Assembly: GCA_003116855.1 (NCBI GenBank)
Contig: BEWT01000015.1
Location: 1 to 64,000, forward strand
From: Desulfurococcaceae archaeon AG1
GTDB taxonomy: Archaea; Thermoproteota; Thermoprotei_A; Sulfolobales; AG1
Direction of reading: 5' to 3'
Length of the DNA stretch: 64,000 bases
The notes under the pieces were generated by a model. That model saw nothing but the letters and a program-made list of their open reading frames with translations. It was not told the origin of the DNA and ran no database searches. The position numbers were made by a program, and so were the translations under genes. Below, in pieces: positions 17,832-26,334 of this stretch (the stretch's first letter is position 1; each line of letters starts with the position of its first letter).

Positions 17832-18833
17832 TTATATGGATATAAAGTGCTCATACCCCATCCTAGGAATGGTTCTCCCTCTATATCTAAGCCCGACGCC
17901 CCGTTCTTTGGTTATCTCTCCATAGATCTCTGCTATGATGCCTGTTCTCCTCATCTCTTCTACTAGGTTATTGGCGCAAAGATCTTCGACTGCTAGGACT
18001 AACTCGTACTCCTCTCCCCCATTGAATACTATGTCTATCGGATCTGCTCCCAACTCCTTTGAGATCTCCTCGGCGCGGGGGTCTATGGGTATTTCGTGGA
18101 TCTCTATTATCCGGCCTGAGGCTTCTGATAATAGGTAGAGCGATTCTGCGAGGCTGTCGGAGACATCTACAGATCCTCTTATACATCCTCTATATTTCTC
18201 TAAAACTTTGAGGGCATCGATCCTAGCCCTAGGTCTTGAGGTTGCGTTCCTAACCTCTGCAGGGATATCCTCGACTCCTATGGATCCTTTTAAGAGGTTC
18301 TCATAATATATCCTGGCAAGCCCGCTATAGCCGTATAGACCTGTTATGATTATCTTATCCCCCTCACCACCTGCTCTCGGGATTGGTTCTTTTGATGTGT
18401 ATCCTATGCAGGCAACATCGATCCATAGATCCTCTTTCGAGGAGTTTGTATCGCCTCCAGCAAAGAAGCCTCCGTAGTATGTGAGGGCTTCTTTAAAGCC
18501 TAGTATCACATCGAAGGCTTCTTCAGCGTTGAGGCTGGGAGAGGCTCCTATGGAGATCATGTATATATATGGAAACCCGCCCTTAGCTATAACATCGCTA
18601 GCACATGATGTTGCTGCTTTCCATCCTAGATCGCTGTATGTGTTCCAGGGATATTTAGAGCTGTATGCTGAGAACCCGTCTATCTTGAAGATCACGTAGG
18701 ATCCGCCTAGGGGTTGCGAGGCTGCATCATCTCCAGGTGCTAGGGGGCCTGGTACCCAGAGGTTTGAGAGGATCTCTAGGGATCTAGCTATAAAGCCCTT
18801 CTCACCCAGCTCGGAGAGCCTCTTACGATCCAT
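17832..18833 (-). CDS. ThiL-like (thiamine-monophosphate kinase / PurM-fold) protein
   Basis: 333 residues of the PurM/ThiL/SelD/HypE fold. The N-terminus ELGEKGFIARSLEIL followed by LAPGDDAASQPL is the ThiL-type Mg-ATP segment; further matches are FKIDGFS, AAATSCASDVIAKGG, FFAGGDTNSS, and VDVSDSLAESLYLLS. ThiL phosphorylates thiamine monophosphate to thiamine diphosphate, the cofactor of several enzymes here. The match is typical of the diverged crenarchaeal ThiL-like group, so an AIR-synthase-related role cannot be excluded. Convergent with the importer operon. Confidence 0.75.
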   Translation of the reverse strand: MDRKRLSELGEKGFIARSLEILSNLWVPGPLAPGDDAASQPLGGSYVIFKIDGFSAYSSKYPWNTYSDLGWKAATSCASDVIAKGGFPYIYMISIGASPSLNAEEAFDVILGFKEALTYYGGFFAGGDTNSSKEDLWIDVACIGYTSKEPIPRAGGEGDKIIITGLYGYSGLARIYYENLLKGSIGVEDIPAEVRNATSRPRARIDALKVLEKYRGCIRGSVDVSDSLAESLYLLSEASGRIIEIHEIPIDPRAEEISKELGADPIDIVFNGGEEYELVLAVEDLCANNLVEEMRRTGIIAEIYGEITKERGVGLRYRGRTIPRMGYEHFISI

Positions 18834-18881
18834 ATTAGCCCGGGATATATTATGCTTAGAGGCATATTTTGGTGAAGCTCT

Positions 18882-19436
18882 ATGAACGCTGTTGAGACCA
18901 TAATCCTCATAGCCCTAGCCCTCGGGATCTGGTATCCATTGGGATCCTGGGCTGGTAGGAGGGTTATGAGGAGAAAGGCGTTAACATGTATAGAGAGAGG
19001 ATCTCTAAGGATCATAACACCAAGCTCCGTTCTCGTCGAGCACAAGATCCCTGGGTATAAATATATAGGGATCTATATAGAATGGCTACCCTTCGAAAAC
19101 CCGTTCAACCTAGCAGCAAAACTCGCTGTGAGGAGGAGCCCGATAGCGGTGATAAAGATCCAGCCTGAAGAACCTATCCCGGGAGAGGCGAGCATAACGA
19201 AAAACGAGATCCAGGGTAGCGGGGGAGAGCTGGTAGGAGGGTATAGAGCAATATATAGAGGGATATCGAAGCAGAGGCTTAAAAACATAGTAGAAGCCCT
19301 ACAGAGAACAGGCTTCGACAAGCTAGTAATAGGATCAAAACCTAACATAACAATAATAACCAGGATAAGGGGTCAGGAATGCATCAACCTCCTAGAAAAC
19401 TCACTAAAACTAGTCAAAGAGATCTCAAGAGAATAG
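18882..19436 (+). CDS. membrane-tethered protein of unknown function
   Basis: 184 residues. An N-terminal hydrophobic helix (about 5-25) is followed by a basic stretch RRVMRRKA and a soluble domain with alternating beta strands. No motif recognised. It is divergent from the ThiL-like gene 48 bases away, so the two may share a promoter region. The composition and codon use match the neighbours and the frame is long enough to accept as real. Confidence 0.65.
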   Translation: MNAVETIILIALALGIWYPLGSWAGRRVMRRKALTCIERGSLRIITPSSVLVEHKIPGYKYIGIYIEWLPFENPFNLAAKLAVRRSPIAVIKIQPEEPIPGEASITKNEIQGSGGELVGGYRAIYRGISKQRLKNIVEALQRTGFDKLVIGSKPNITIITRIRGQECINLLENSLKLVKEISRE

Positions 19437-19674
19437 TATAGACCAGCAACCTAAAAGACTATATAGCATAGAGACCCACCTTCTCAACCCTACCAGTAGA
19501 AGTGTTTGGAACAAGACCTAGGATCTCTAGAGTCGATAAACCCAGCACAACACGCCCACACGTTTAACGTAGACTTTCGTTACTCCGATCCTCTTCTCCC
19601 ATATAGTTTCAAAACACAGGCAATGCCCAGAGGGTATAGATGATTGTTGTGTTCCTCTCTATTGTGGTGCTCTC
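19437..19674. other. intergenic, between convergent genes
   Basis: 238 bases with no coding frame; nothing identified. Confidence 0.4.
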
Positions 19675-20505
19675 TCAAGACCTATGTTTAGCTATATATG
19701 AGATCAGATCTTCACGCCTTAACCTATACTGTCTAGCTGGTCTAGCTACTGGCATTACGTAGAGCGGGTGTTCATCATCGCCAGCTCCTATTAGTTTTCT
19801 AAGTTCGTCATCGTAGAAAGCTCCTATAGCTACTGTAGCCAGTCCTAGGGATGTTGCTTGTAGATATACGTTCTGTCCAGCATGCCCAACCTCGATCCAG
19901 ACATACCTAATCCCCCTCTCACCATACCTCCTAGTGGTTCTTTCATACACTGCTGTGAATACCAAAACAGCCTTGGCTTTCAAAACCCACTCCTGGTTAA
20001 CACATACTCTATAGAGCTCGCTACTCAGATCCCCTGCCCTGACTAGTCTAAGCCTGTGGGAGTGGGGCTCATATATATAGGAGCCCTCGGCCAGGGCCTT
20101 GCCTTCGGGGGTAATTACCCCCCTGGGATAGATCACGGCATAGATGTTTAGAGGATACGTAGCACCAGCACTTGGTGTTGTTTTAAATCCATATATAGTC
20201 TCACTCACACCATAGGATGCCCATAGGATTTGGGAGAGCTCGTCTAGCGTTAACGGCTCGTCTAGATACTCTCTTATACTCCTTCTATTAGCTAGTGCGC
20301 TCTCAACGCTGACATCTCCATCTAGCATGGGGGCTGGGAGATCTATGTAGCCCTCGCCAACAGCATAGATCTCTCTATCTCTTGCTTGCCCAGGTTTGCT
20401 GGGACCGCGGGCGATATAGATCAGTATCGAGGGTATTGTGAGTGCTGTAGCAACCGCTGTGGCGAGGGATGATAGGAAAAGTCTTCTGGAGATCATGCTC
20501 TCCAT
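19675..20505 (-). CDS. SagB/ThcOx-type nitroreductase-family protein with Tat signal
   Basis: 276 residues. MESMISRRLFLSSLATAV near the N-terminus has the twin-arginine pattern SRRLFL followed by a hydrophobic stretch, so export of a folded flavoprotein is predicted. The body has the FMN nitroreductase fold: RRSIREYLDEPLTLDELSQILW, TTPSAGATYPLNIYAV, and LGLATVAIGAFYDDELRKLIG. SagB-type oxidases can make azoles in peptides, but lone archaeal members are of unknown function and no precursor or cyclodehydratase gene is nearby. An extracytoplasmic flavin reductase is as likely. Confidence 0.85.
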   Translation of the reverse strand: MESMISRRLFLSSLATAVATALTIPSILIYIARGPSKPGQARDREIYAVGEGYIDLPAPMLDGDVSVESALANRRSIREYLDEPLTLDELSQILWASYGVSETIYGFKTTPSAGATYPLNIYAVIYPRGVITPEGKALAEGSYIYEPHSHRLRLVRAGDLSSELYRVCVNQEWVLKAKAVLVFTAVYERTTRRYGERGIRYVWIEVGHAGQNVYLQATSLGLATVAIGAFYDDELRKLIGAGDDEHPLYVMPVARPARQYRLRREDLISYIAKHRS

Positions 20506-20544
20506 CTATAAATCCCCTGGAGGCTTAAATCACGGGAAACCTCC

Positions 20545-20898
20545 ATGATAGGTATCTCGATCCTCATCATGATAGTGTCGGGAGTCTTACTAGCACCCCT
20601 AGCACTTCTAGCCGTGCTATCCGGCTACTGTATGAAATCCGAGAGGATTACAGGTATTCTTACAGCAGGAATCCTGGGTGAGTATCATTTGTGCTCAAAG
20701 CTCCACGCAGAGATAATCCCCGAGCTCTTAGCCATAGTAGGTACGATCCACGCTCTAGCCGTGGCTGAATCCCTATATGCGAAATACAATAGATCGAGTA
20801 GGATTCTCAAAGCCCTCCTACTAGCATATAGATCTGCATCCTGGATCTCAGCCTGGATCGCGCTATCCCTAGCCACAATATATATAGTTTTATACTAG
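20545..20898 (+). CDS. small membrane protein, unknown
   Basis: 117 residues with a strongly hydrophobic N-terminal helix (about 3-27), a middle hydrophobic segment, and a C-terminal helix. An HLC and a conserved-looking H-A-E-I-I-P-E-L segment occur, but no family is recognised. Divergent from the Tat flavoprotein gene with 39 bases between starts. Confidence 0.55.
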   Translation: MIGISILIMIVSGVLLAPLALLAVLSGYCMKSERITGILTAGILGEYHLCSKLHAEIIPELLAIVGTIHALAVAESLYAKYNRSSRILKALLLAYRSASWISAWIALSLATIYIVLY

Positions 20899-21030
20899 CT
20901 AGATCCCATAGCTCTCTGCAACAGCTGCCTAAGATTCATAGCATGCTCAGCGATCCTCAATATTAGCTTCACTAAGTATAGCTTTAATAAGCTCATATCG
21001 GGATCTTGAGCATATATATCAGGGGCCTCG

Positions 21031-21435
21031 CTGTCCTACGATCGGTATAGAGACTGGCTCGACGAGGCTATAGATGATCTAGAGGTTGCTAGAGAGATGC
21101 AGAGGCTGGGTAGATATAGCAAGGCCTGCTTCTTCTCCCACCAGGCTGCTGAGAAGGCCCTCAAAGCCCTAATGATCAAGAGGCTCGGCATATACGATCC
21201 GATCCACAGCGTTGCAGAGCTTCTAAGAAGACTCTCAAGATCGATCGAGATTGAGGAAGGACTGATTGAGAAGGGAGAGCTTCTAGATAGATTCTATATC
21301 CCCACCAGATATCCAAACGCATGGCCTTGGGGAGCCCCTCACAAACACTACACAAAGGAGGATGCTGAGAAAGCCCTCCTATACGCTGATGAGGTGCTGA
21401 GGTTTGTTAAGAGAGAGGTTGAGAGAGATCCTTAG
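21031..21435 (+). CDS. HEPN domain protein
   Basis: HEPN proteins pair with minimal nucleotidyltransferases as toxin-antitoxin modules. Typical segments are DDLEVAREMQRLGRYSKACF, SHQAAEKALKALMIKRLG, and DRFYIPTRYPNAWP. The first ATG (21097) would cut the first helix. The open frame continues upstream to MSYDRYRDWLDEA if a CTG at 21031 initiates, giving the typical HEPN beginning; no ATG, GTG or TTG lies between the TGA at 21007 and 21097. A weak AGGGG lies a few bases upstream. Overlaps the next gene by about 32 bases. Confidence 0.8.
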   Translation: MSYDRYRDWLDEAIDDLEVAREMQRLGRYSKACFFSHQAAEKALKALMIKRLGIYDPIHSVAELLRRLSRSIEIEEGLIEKGELLDRFYIPTRYPNAWPWGAPHKHYTKEDAEKALLYADEVLRFVKREVERDP

Positions 21436-21772
21436 CAAGCCAGGCACACAGGATCTTCTGGATCTTCTGGAAGAGCTGATCTCGGAGCTGATAAGGAGGT
21501 TCGATCCCATCGCAGTGATAGTAGCAGGCTCGCTAGCTAGATCCAGGTTCGTCAGAGGATTAAGCGACATAGATATTCTAGTAATCACACAGCACGAGCC
21601 TCCTAAGCACGAGAGATTCCTTCTAAGAGCGGTTAAAGACGTTGACGTAGAGATCACGGTATATTCCTTAGATGAGGTGAGGCTAGCAATCAAGCAAGGT
21701 AATCAGTTCATAACCGATGCCATTAAAAACGGGATCAAGATATACGACCGCGGTTTAGAACACCAACTATGA
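21404..21772 (+). CDS. minimal nucleotidyltransferase (MNT)
   Basis: 122 residues with the polymerase-beta-type signature AGSLARSRFVRGLSDIDILV (41-60), giving G42-S43 and the metal-binding D55 and D57; a third Asp lies in VDVEITVYS. MNT partners of HEPN toxins transfer AMP to the toxin and silence it. The start is within the HEPN gene; a TTG at 21419 is the alternative. Gene order HEPN then MNT and the overlap support a toxin-antitoxin pair. Confidence 0.85.
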   Translation: MLRERLREILSKPGTQDLLDLLEELISELIRRFDPIAVIVAGSLARSRFVRGLSDIDILVITQHEPPKHERFLLRAVKDVDVEITVYSLDEVRLAIKQGNQFITDAIKNGIKIYDRGLEHQL

Positions 21773-22043
21773 CCACACCATAACGGATCTAAGCATATCT
21801 ACTATTAATCAGGATCCCTATGGTTCTAACTTGGTCAGCATTATGAGCAGTAGCAAAACCGATGATCCCACAGATAGAGTTAGCTCTACCAGATTCCAGA
21901 CGCAGATCTATAAACCATATAGTATTCTTCATCACTTATTGAGGGTTTTCGGAGAAACCGGCTCTTCATATTTGAAGATTCGCCTTTTTATACTATGTCG
22001 CACTTCATTTTTACTGCAATATAAAATAGGCTCCGGCCCAGCT
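21773..22043. other. AT-rich intergenic stretch
   Basis: 271 bases between convergent transcription units; no frame or repeat is supported. Confidence 0.4.
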
Positions 22044-22427
22044 CTATTTTGGTGTGAATATCCTATTTAACAATATAAGTATAGCAAGACCAATAGCAAT
22101 GAGTGAGTACCACAAAGTTCCACTTATATCTCTTTCGACTATCAAGTTTACCAATGCACCAGCGGTTGAGAGAGTGATCAGCCAGATCACCGCGTACTTT
22201 TTACATAAACTTATCAACTCTTTTACTCGATTCATTGCTCGAAGGACACCTTTGTTTGGCTTTGTTGATGTAAGCTTCTCTTCTAATAATACAAATACGC
22301 CGACGATGATAAAGAGCGAGCCCACCAGAGTCCTGGTTATGTCTCCTTTAAGTAAATTCTCCAGTACACCGACGATCCCAATAACGAAGAGTGGGATTGC
22401 TATGAGTTTTCTATTTAACTTTATCAT
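22044..22427 (-). CDS. small four-helix membrane protein, unknown
   Basis: 127 residues with four hydrophobic helices arranged as two pairs (about 8-25, 35-48, 77-95, 103-121) separated by a basic cytosolic loop. No family recognised. Its start overlaps the stop of the upstream 62-residue gene by four bases, so the two are translated together. The A/T-rich codons differ from the core genes nearby. Confidence 0.5.
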   Translation of the reverse strand: MIKLNRKLIAIPLFVIGIVGVLENLLKGDITRTLVGSLFIIVGVFVLLEEKLTSTKPNKGVLRAMNRVKELISLCKKYAVIWLITLSTAGALVNLIVERDISGTLWYSLIAIGLAILILLNRIFTPK

Positions 22428-22612
22428 TTGAAGATCGCCCCATTGGGAGATCGATCCAGCTTCATAGATTCAGCGTTTATATTCTTATATACTCCAGCTC
22501 CAGAGTTTTTAGCAAAAGCTACAGATATCGTAACAAATATGGGTAAAGACATTATGGCAAGTGTAATAGTGACTAACTTCTGGCTATACATCTTTAGGTT
22601 TAACCTCTCCAT
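22424..22612 (-). CDS. small single-helix secreted or anchored protein, unknown
   Basis: 62 residues with one hydrophobic segment (about 11-33, LVTITLAIMSLPIFVTISVAFA) ending in an A-F-A-K motif that could be a signal-peptidase site, and a short hydrophilic tail. Translationally coupled to the four-helix membrane protein. No homology recognised; the coupling is the main argument that it is real. Confidence 0.4.
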   Translation of the reverse strand: MERLNLKMYSQKLVTITLAIMSLPIFVTISVAFAKNSGAGVYKNINAESMKLDRSPNGAIFK

Positions 22613-22634
22613 TTTTATTTGTTTGATAATCTAA

Positions 22635-23180
22635 TTAATCTAACATGCTCTTCAGGGTTGATGGTTTTAATGAGGAAATCCTAGAGAAAGGTGTGTTTTG
22701 TAACAACTGTTGTAAAGACGGTTAAAGGCTGCTGTGAAGAAATAGCTCTTAATATCTAGCCCGCTTGGTTATAATGGCAAGCTTGTCATAACTAGTGCGA
22801 TCAAAAACAAATAACTAGGATTATGAATATAACTCCTATCAGCGTAACGTTAAAAAGCGAAAAGATCTATGGATATTGTTATGAGGAAACTATAGCGTAG
22901 ATTTTCTAATAAGCATAGCTTCTCTCAACGTTTGCTATAACGCATTCTATAGTAGCATTATCTATTCCGAGGCTGCTGGCTATATGGGAATCAAGTATTT
23001 ACCGATATTGTTGAGCGTCAGCCGCATTTTCCAGCTCTGGGAGGTTTATGTGTATCGTTATTTTGTGAAAAATATTTAAAATAGCTTTGTCTTTTATGTC
23101 TTGTTTTTAATGATGCTTTCTATTTAGGTTCTTTTTTATTTATAGCGATGGCGATGTATAAATTTGTATAGCTATAGTGG
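22635..23180. other. 546-base AT-rich gap before the oxidoreductase operon
   Basis: No coding frame or repeat recognised. The last 60 bases hold AT-rich stretches (for example GATATTTATTCTTAAACC at 23186-23203) that could be the operon promoter. Confidence 0.4.
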
Positions 23181-23226
23181 TTACACTGATATTTATTCTT
23201 AAACCTTGGAGTGGATATAATTATGG

Positions 23227-23778
23227 ATGGGTGTCTTGTTGCGGGAGTTTCTTATACTCAGCCGTGGGGGTCAGGGTGGTGTTATGGCTTCAAGGATCCT
23301 TGCCTCTGCAGCTGTTCTTGAAGGTCTATGGGCTCAGGCTATACCCGAGTTTGGGCCTGAGAGGAGGGGTGCTATTGTTAAATCCTATCTAAGGGTTTCA
23401 GATGCACCGATAGCTAGGCATTCTAGTGTTAGGAGGCCTGAGGGTGTTGCTGTGTTTAGCTCCAAGATCCTGGAGCTCATCGATATCTCGAAACTAGCTC
23501 CCGGGAGTGTTCCTGTGCTTGTTAATGCTGCTAAAAAGCCCGAGCTTGTTGATAGGGATGTCTATTATATTGATGCTACATCGATAGCCCTGAAGCTCGG
23601 TCTTGTAATAGCTGGATGGCCTCTTGTTAACACTGCTATGGCTTCCGCGATGGCCAGGGTTTTCGGGATAGCTGGTCTTGAGAGTATTGTAAGGGCCTTG
23701 GGCGAGTATTTTAGGGGAAAGCTTCTCGAGGCTAACACCGAAGCCGTGAGGATTGCCTGGGACTCTGTGATGAGGTGA
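23227..23778 (+). CDS. porG: 2-oxoacid:ferredoxin oxidoreductase, gamma subunit
   Basis: 183 residues of the gamma domain, beginning ILSRGGQGGVMASRILASAA, the typical glycine-rich opening, and containing FGPERRGAIVKSYLRVSD. It is the first of four genes (gamma, delta, alpha, beta) for a CoA-dependent enzyme that oxidatively decarboxylates pyruvate or a related 2-oxoacid with ferredoxin as acceptor. The four genes overlap or abut, forming one operon. Symbol por is tentative; 2-oxoisovalerate (vor) cannot be excluded. Confidence 0.9.
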   Translation: MGVLLREFLILSRGGQGGVMASRILASAAVLEGLWAQAIPEFGPERRGAIVKSYLRVSDAPIARHSSVRRPEGVAVFSSKILELIDISKLAPGSVPVLVNAAKKPELVDRDVYYIDATSIALKLGLVIAGWPLVNTAMASAMARVFGIAGLESIVRALGEYFRGKLLEANTEAVRIAWDSVMR

Positions 23779-24098
23779 GCATCATGGGTATAGTTTACAA
23801 GCCCATAGATCCTGAGAAAGAGGGTATCGAGGATCTAGAGATCCTCTCGGAAAAGCTCCTCTCAAAACCAAGCCCCGGCTCTGCTGGAAAAACAGGTACG
23901 TGGAGGCTTTACAAGCCAAGAATACTTGTAGACAAATGCATAAAGTGCGGCATATGCTGGCTCTACTGCCCCGAAGACACAATAGCATGGCCCTATAGAG
24001 GGCTTCCAAGCATTAACTATGATTACTGCAAGGGCTGCGGTATATGTGCAAACGTATGCCCGGTTAACGCTATAGAGATGATCCTGGAGGGGGAGTAG
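23775..24098 (+). CDS. porD: 2-oxoacid:ferredoxin oxidoreductase, delta (ferredoxin) subunit
   Basis: 107 residues with two [4Fe-4S] motifs: C55, C58, C61, C65 (CIKCGICWLYC) and C85, C88, C91, C95 (CKGCGICANVC). It passes electrons from the catalytic subunits to ferredoxin. Overlaps the gamma gene by four bases; the alpha gene begins one base after its stop. Confidence 0.92.
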   Translation: MSIMGIVYKPIDPEKEGIEDLEILSEKLLSKPSPGSAGKTGTWRLYKPRILVDKCIKCGICWLYCPEDTIAWPYRGLPSINYDYCKGCGICANVCPVNAIEMILEGE

Positions 24099-24099
24099 C

Positions 24100-25293
24100 A
24101 TGGCACGTAGGGTTCTTATGGGAAACACAGCTGTGGCCGAGGCTGTTAGGCTCGCAGGGGTTCAGGTGGTTACAGCCTACCCCATAACCCCCCAGACGGT
24201 GATTGTTGAGAGAATAGCTGAGATGGTTGAGAGGGGGGAGCTGAAGGCTAGGTATATAAGGGTTGAGTCGGAGCACTCAGCTCTCGCGCTAGTCTATGGT
24301 GCTGCTGCTGGGGGTGCTAGGGCTTTCACCGCGACCTCGAGTCATGGGTTGCTATATATGTATGAGATGCTCTGGTGGGTTGCTGGTAGCAGGCTTCCTA
24401 TAGTGATGGCCGTGGTCACGAGATCCATCGGTCCTCCATGGGGTCTTCATAGCGATCACCATGATGCTCTTACCGTGAGGGATACGGGCTGGATCATAGG
24501 GTTTGCCTCAAGCGTTCAAGAAGCCTTTGACATGACGTTGCAGGCCTTCAAAATAAGCGAGGATCGCAGAGTAATGCTCCCGGCCATGGTAGCTCTCGAG
24601 GGTTTCACGCTAAGCCATACAGCAGAGCCTGTGGAGATGCCTGACGAGAAGAGCGTATCCGAATGGCTACCCCCGAGAGAACCCTTACCATTCAAAATAG
24701 AGCCTGGAAAAGCCTTTGCTGTGGGTAACACGGGTCCTGACGAGGTTACTATGGAGCTTAAATGGCTTGCCTGGAGGGCTATGGAGAGATCCAGGTTCGT
24801 GATCAGAGAGACAGATCTTGAGTATGCAAAGAGGTTTGGGCTTAGAAGCTATGGGGGTCTTGTCGAGGATGTCTATGCGAAGGGCTCTGACTATGTAGTG
24901 GTTGCTATGGGGGCATGGTGTGGCGATTTGAAAGAAGCTGTTGAGAAGCTCAGGGGGGAGGGCTATAGGGTTGGTCTTCTGAGGATAAGGTATTTCAGAC
25001 CATTCCCATGGGAGGAGCTCCGCGAGGTTTCTCAGAATGCCAAGGCTGTCTTGGTCATAGATAGGGCTGTATCTATAGGGCATAGAGGGATCCTGGGGTT
25101 AGAGGTATCCTCAGCCATAGGGGATAGGGTTCCTGTTAAGAACGTTATAGCTGGTATTGGTGGTGTTGATACCGGCCCAGAGGATTTCTACAGCATTGTC
25201 AAGACATTCATAGAGGAGTACGAATCAGGCTCTATAGAGGGTTGGTCGATCCCTGAGTGGTATATGCCTTGGATGGGGGTGGTTAGCAAATGA
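24100..25293 (+). CDS. porA: 2-oxoacid:ferredoxin oxidoreductase, alpha subunit
   Basis: 397 residues. MGNTAVAEAVRLAGVQVV then TAYPITPQTVIVERIAEM is the conserved YPITP substrate-binding segment, and VESEHSALALVYGAAAGGAR follows. Domain II (about 255-380) includes YVVVAMGAWCGDLKEAV. Binds the 2-oxoacid and part of TPP; acts with the beta subunit. Confidence 0.94.
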   Translation: MARRVLMGNTAVAEAVRLAGVQVVTAYPITPQTVIVERIAEMVERGELKARYIRVESEHSALALVYGAAAGGARAFTATSSHGLLYMYEMLWWVAGSRLPIVMAVVTRSIGPPWGLHSDHHDALTVRDTGWIIGFASSVQEAFDMTLQAFKISEDRRVMLPAMVALEGFTLSHTAEPVEMPDEKSVSEWLPPREPLPFKIEPGKAFAVGNTGPDEVTMELKWLAWRAMERSRFVIRETDLEYAKRFGLRSYGGLVEDVYAKGSDYVVVAMGAWCGDLKEAVEKLRGEGYRVGLLRIRYFRPFPWEELREVSQNAKAVLVIDRAVSIGHRGILGLEVSSAIGDRVPVKNVIAGIGGVDTGPEDFYSIVKTFIEEYESGSIEGWSIPEWYMPWMGVVSK

Positions 25294-26195
25294 GTCTCCA
25301 GAGACTCGCATTATCCAGGATCAGGGGTACGCTTCCTGGGAACCCAGCGTGTATGGGGTGTCCCCACAACATAGGCTTGAAGATCGTGGGGAGGGTTTTG
25401 GGCGAGAGAGCAGTGCTGGTGATACCTGCTGGGTGTTCGACAATAATATCGGGCTTCTGGCCTAGAGAGGGTTTCGACCTGCCTATCCTCCACGTACCCT
25501 TCGCATCAGCCCCTGCCGTGGCTGCGGGTCTCAGAGCGTCTCATGAGGCGTCTGGTGTTGATAGTATTGTTGTTGTATGGTCTGGTGATGGTGCTGCTGC
25601 TGATATAGGTTTTGCCACGCTGAGCGGTGCTGCCGTGAGGAATGACGATATACTTGTGATTGTGAGCGATAACGAGGCATATATGAACACCGGGATCCAG
25701 GCTAGCGGGACAACGATGTGGAGGGCTCTGACCACTACAACCCCTGTTATGGGGAAGACTGAGGAGAGGAAGGATCTAGCTCTCTTAATGCTTATGCACA
25801 GAGTCCCCTATGTAGCTACAGCATCTATAGCGTATCCAACTGATTTCGCAGCGAAGCTTGAGAAAGCAGCTAGTATTAGGGGTTTCAGGTTTATACACCT
25901 ACACTCACCATGTCCCCCTGGCTGGAGGTTTGATTCGGATAAGACTGTCTATGTCGCTAAACTAGCGATCGAGACGGGGGCCTGGATATTGTGGGAGTAT
26001 AGTGGGGGTAAGTTATCGATAAACCCTGTGAGTAGGCCTTATGCTGATAAGGCTAAGAGAAAACCTCTGGCAGAATACCTAAAACTCCAGGGTAGATTTG
26101 CGCACCTAAGGGAAGAGGATATAAAAGCGATAGAGGAGAAGATCGAGGCTAACTGGAGGCTCCTAAAAGAGTTAGAGAGAATATATAGCGGCTAG
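25290..26195 (+). CDS. porB: 2-oxoacid:ferredoxin oxidoreductase, beta subunit
   Basis: 301 residues with the TPP-binding core: CMGCPHN (C21, C24, cluster ligands), WSGDGAAADIGFATLSGA, and VSDNEAYMNTGIQASGTT. The NEAYMNTGIQ segment is the usual pyruvate-type sequence, supporting por rather than another substrate. Overlaps the alpha gene by four bases and closes the operon; a T-run occurs about 16 bases after its stop. Confidence 0.94.
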   Translation: MSLQRLALSRIRGTLPGNPACMGCPHNIGLKIVGRVLGERAVLVIPAGCSTIISGFWPREGFDLPILHVPFASAPAVAAGLRASHEASGVDSIVVVWSGDGAAADIGFATLSGAAVRNDDILVIVSDNEAYMNTGIQASGTTMWRALTTTTPVMGKTEERKDLALLMLMHRVPYVATASIAYPTDFAAKLEKAASIRGFRFIHLHSPCPPGWRFDSDKTVYVAKLAIETGAWILWEYSGGKLSINPVSRPYADKAKRKPLAEYLKLQGRFAHLREEDIKAIEEKIEANWRLLKELERIYSG

Positions 26196-26207
26196 GATCC
26201 TCGTAAA

Positions 26208-26220
26208 CAATTCCTTTTTT
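26208..26220 (+). terminator. T-tract after the oxidoreductase operon
   Basis: CCTTTTTTG directly follows the operon with a six-T run. Confidence 0.4.
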
Positions 26221-26334
26221 GTAGAGATCCGATCCTCATAACCCGGTGGTAGGGAGTATCGGTCACACTGCAATTTTTAAGCACCGCTGTGAATATGTTT
26301 TTACAGGGATCTGCCGAGGTGCTTCGGGATTAGG

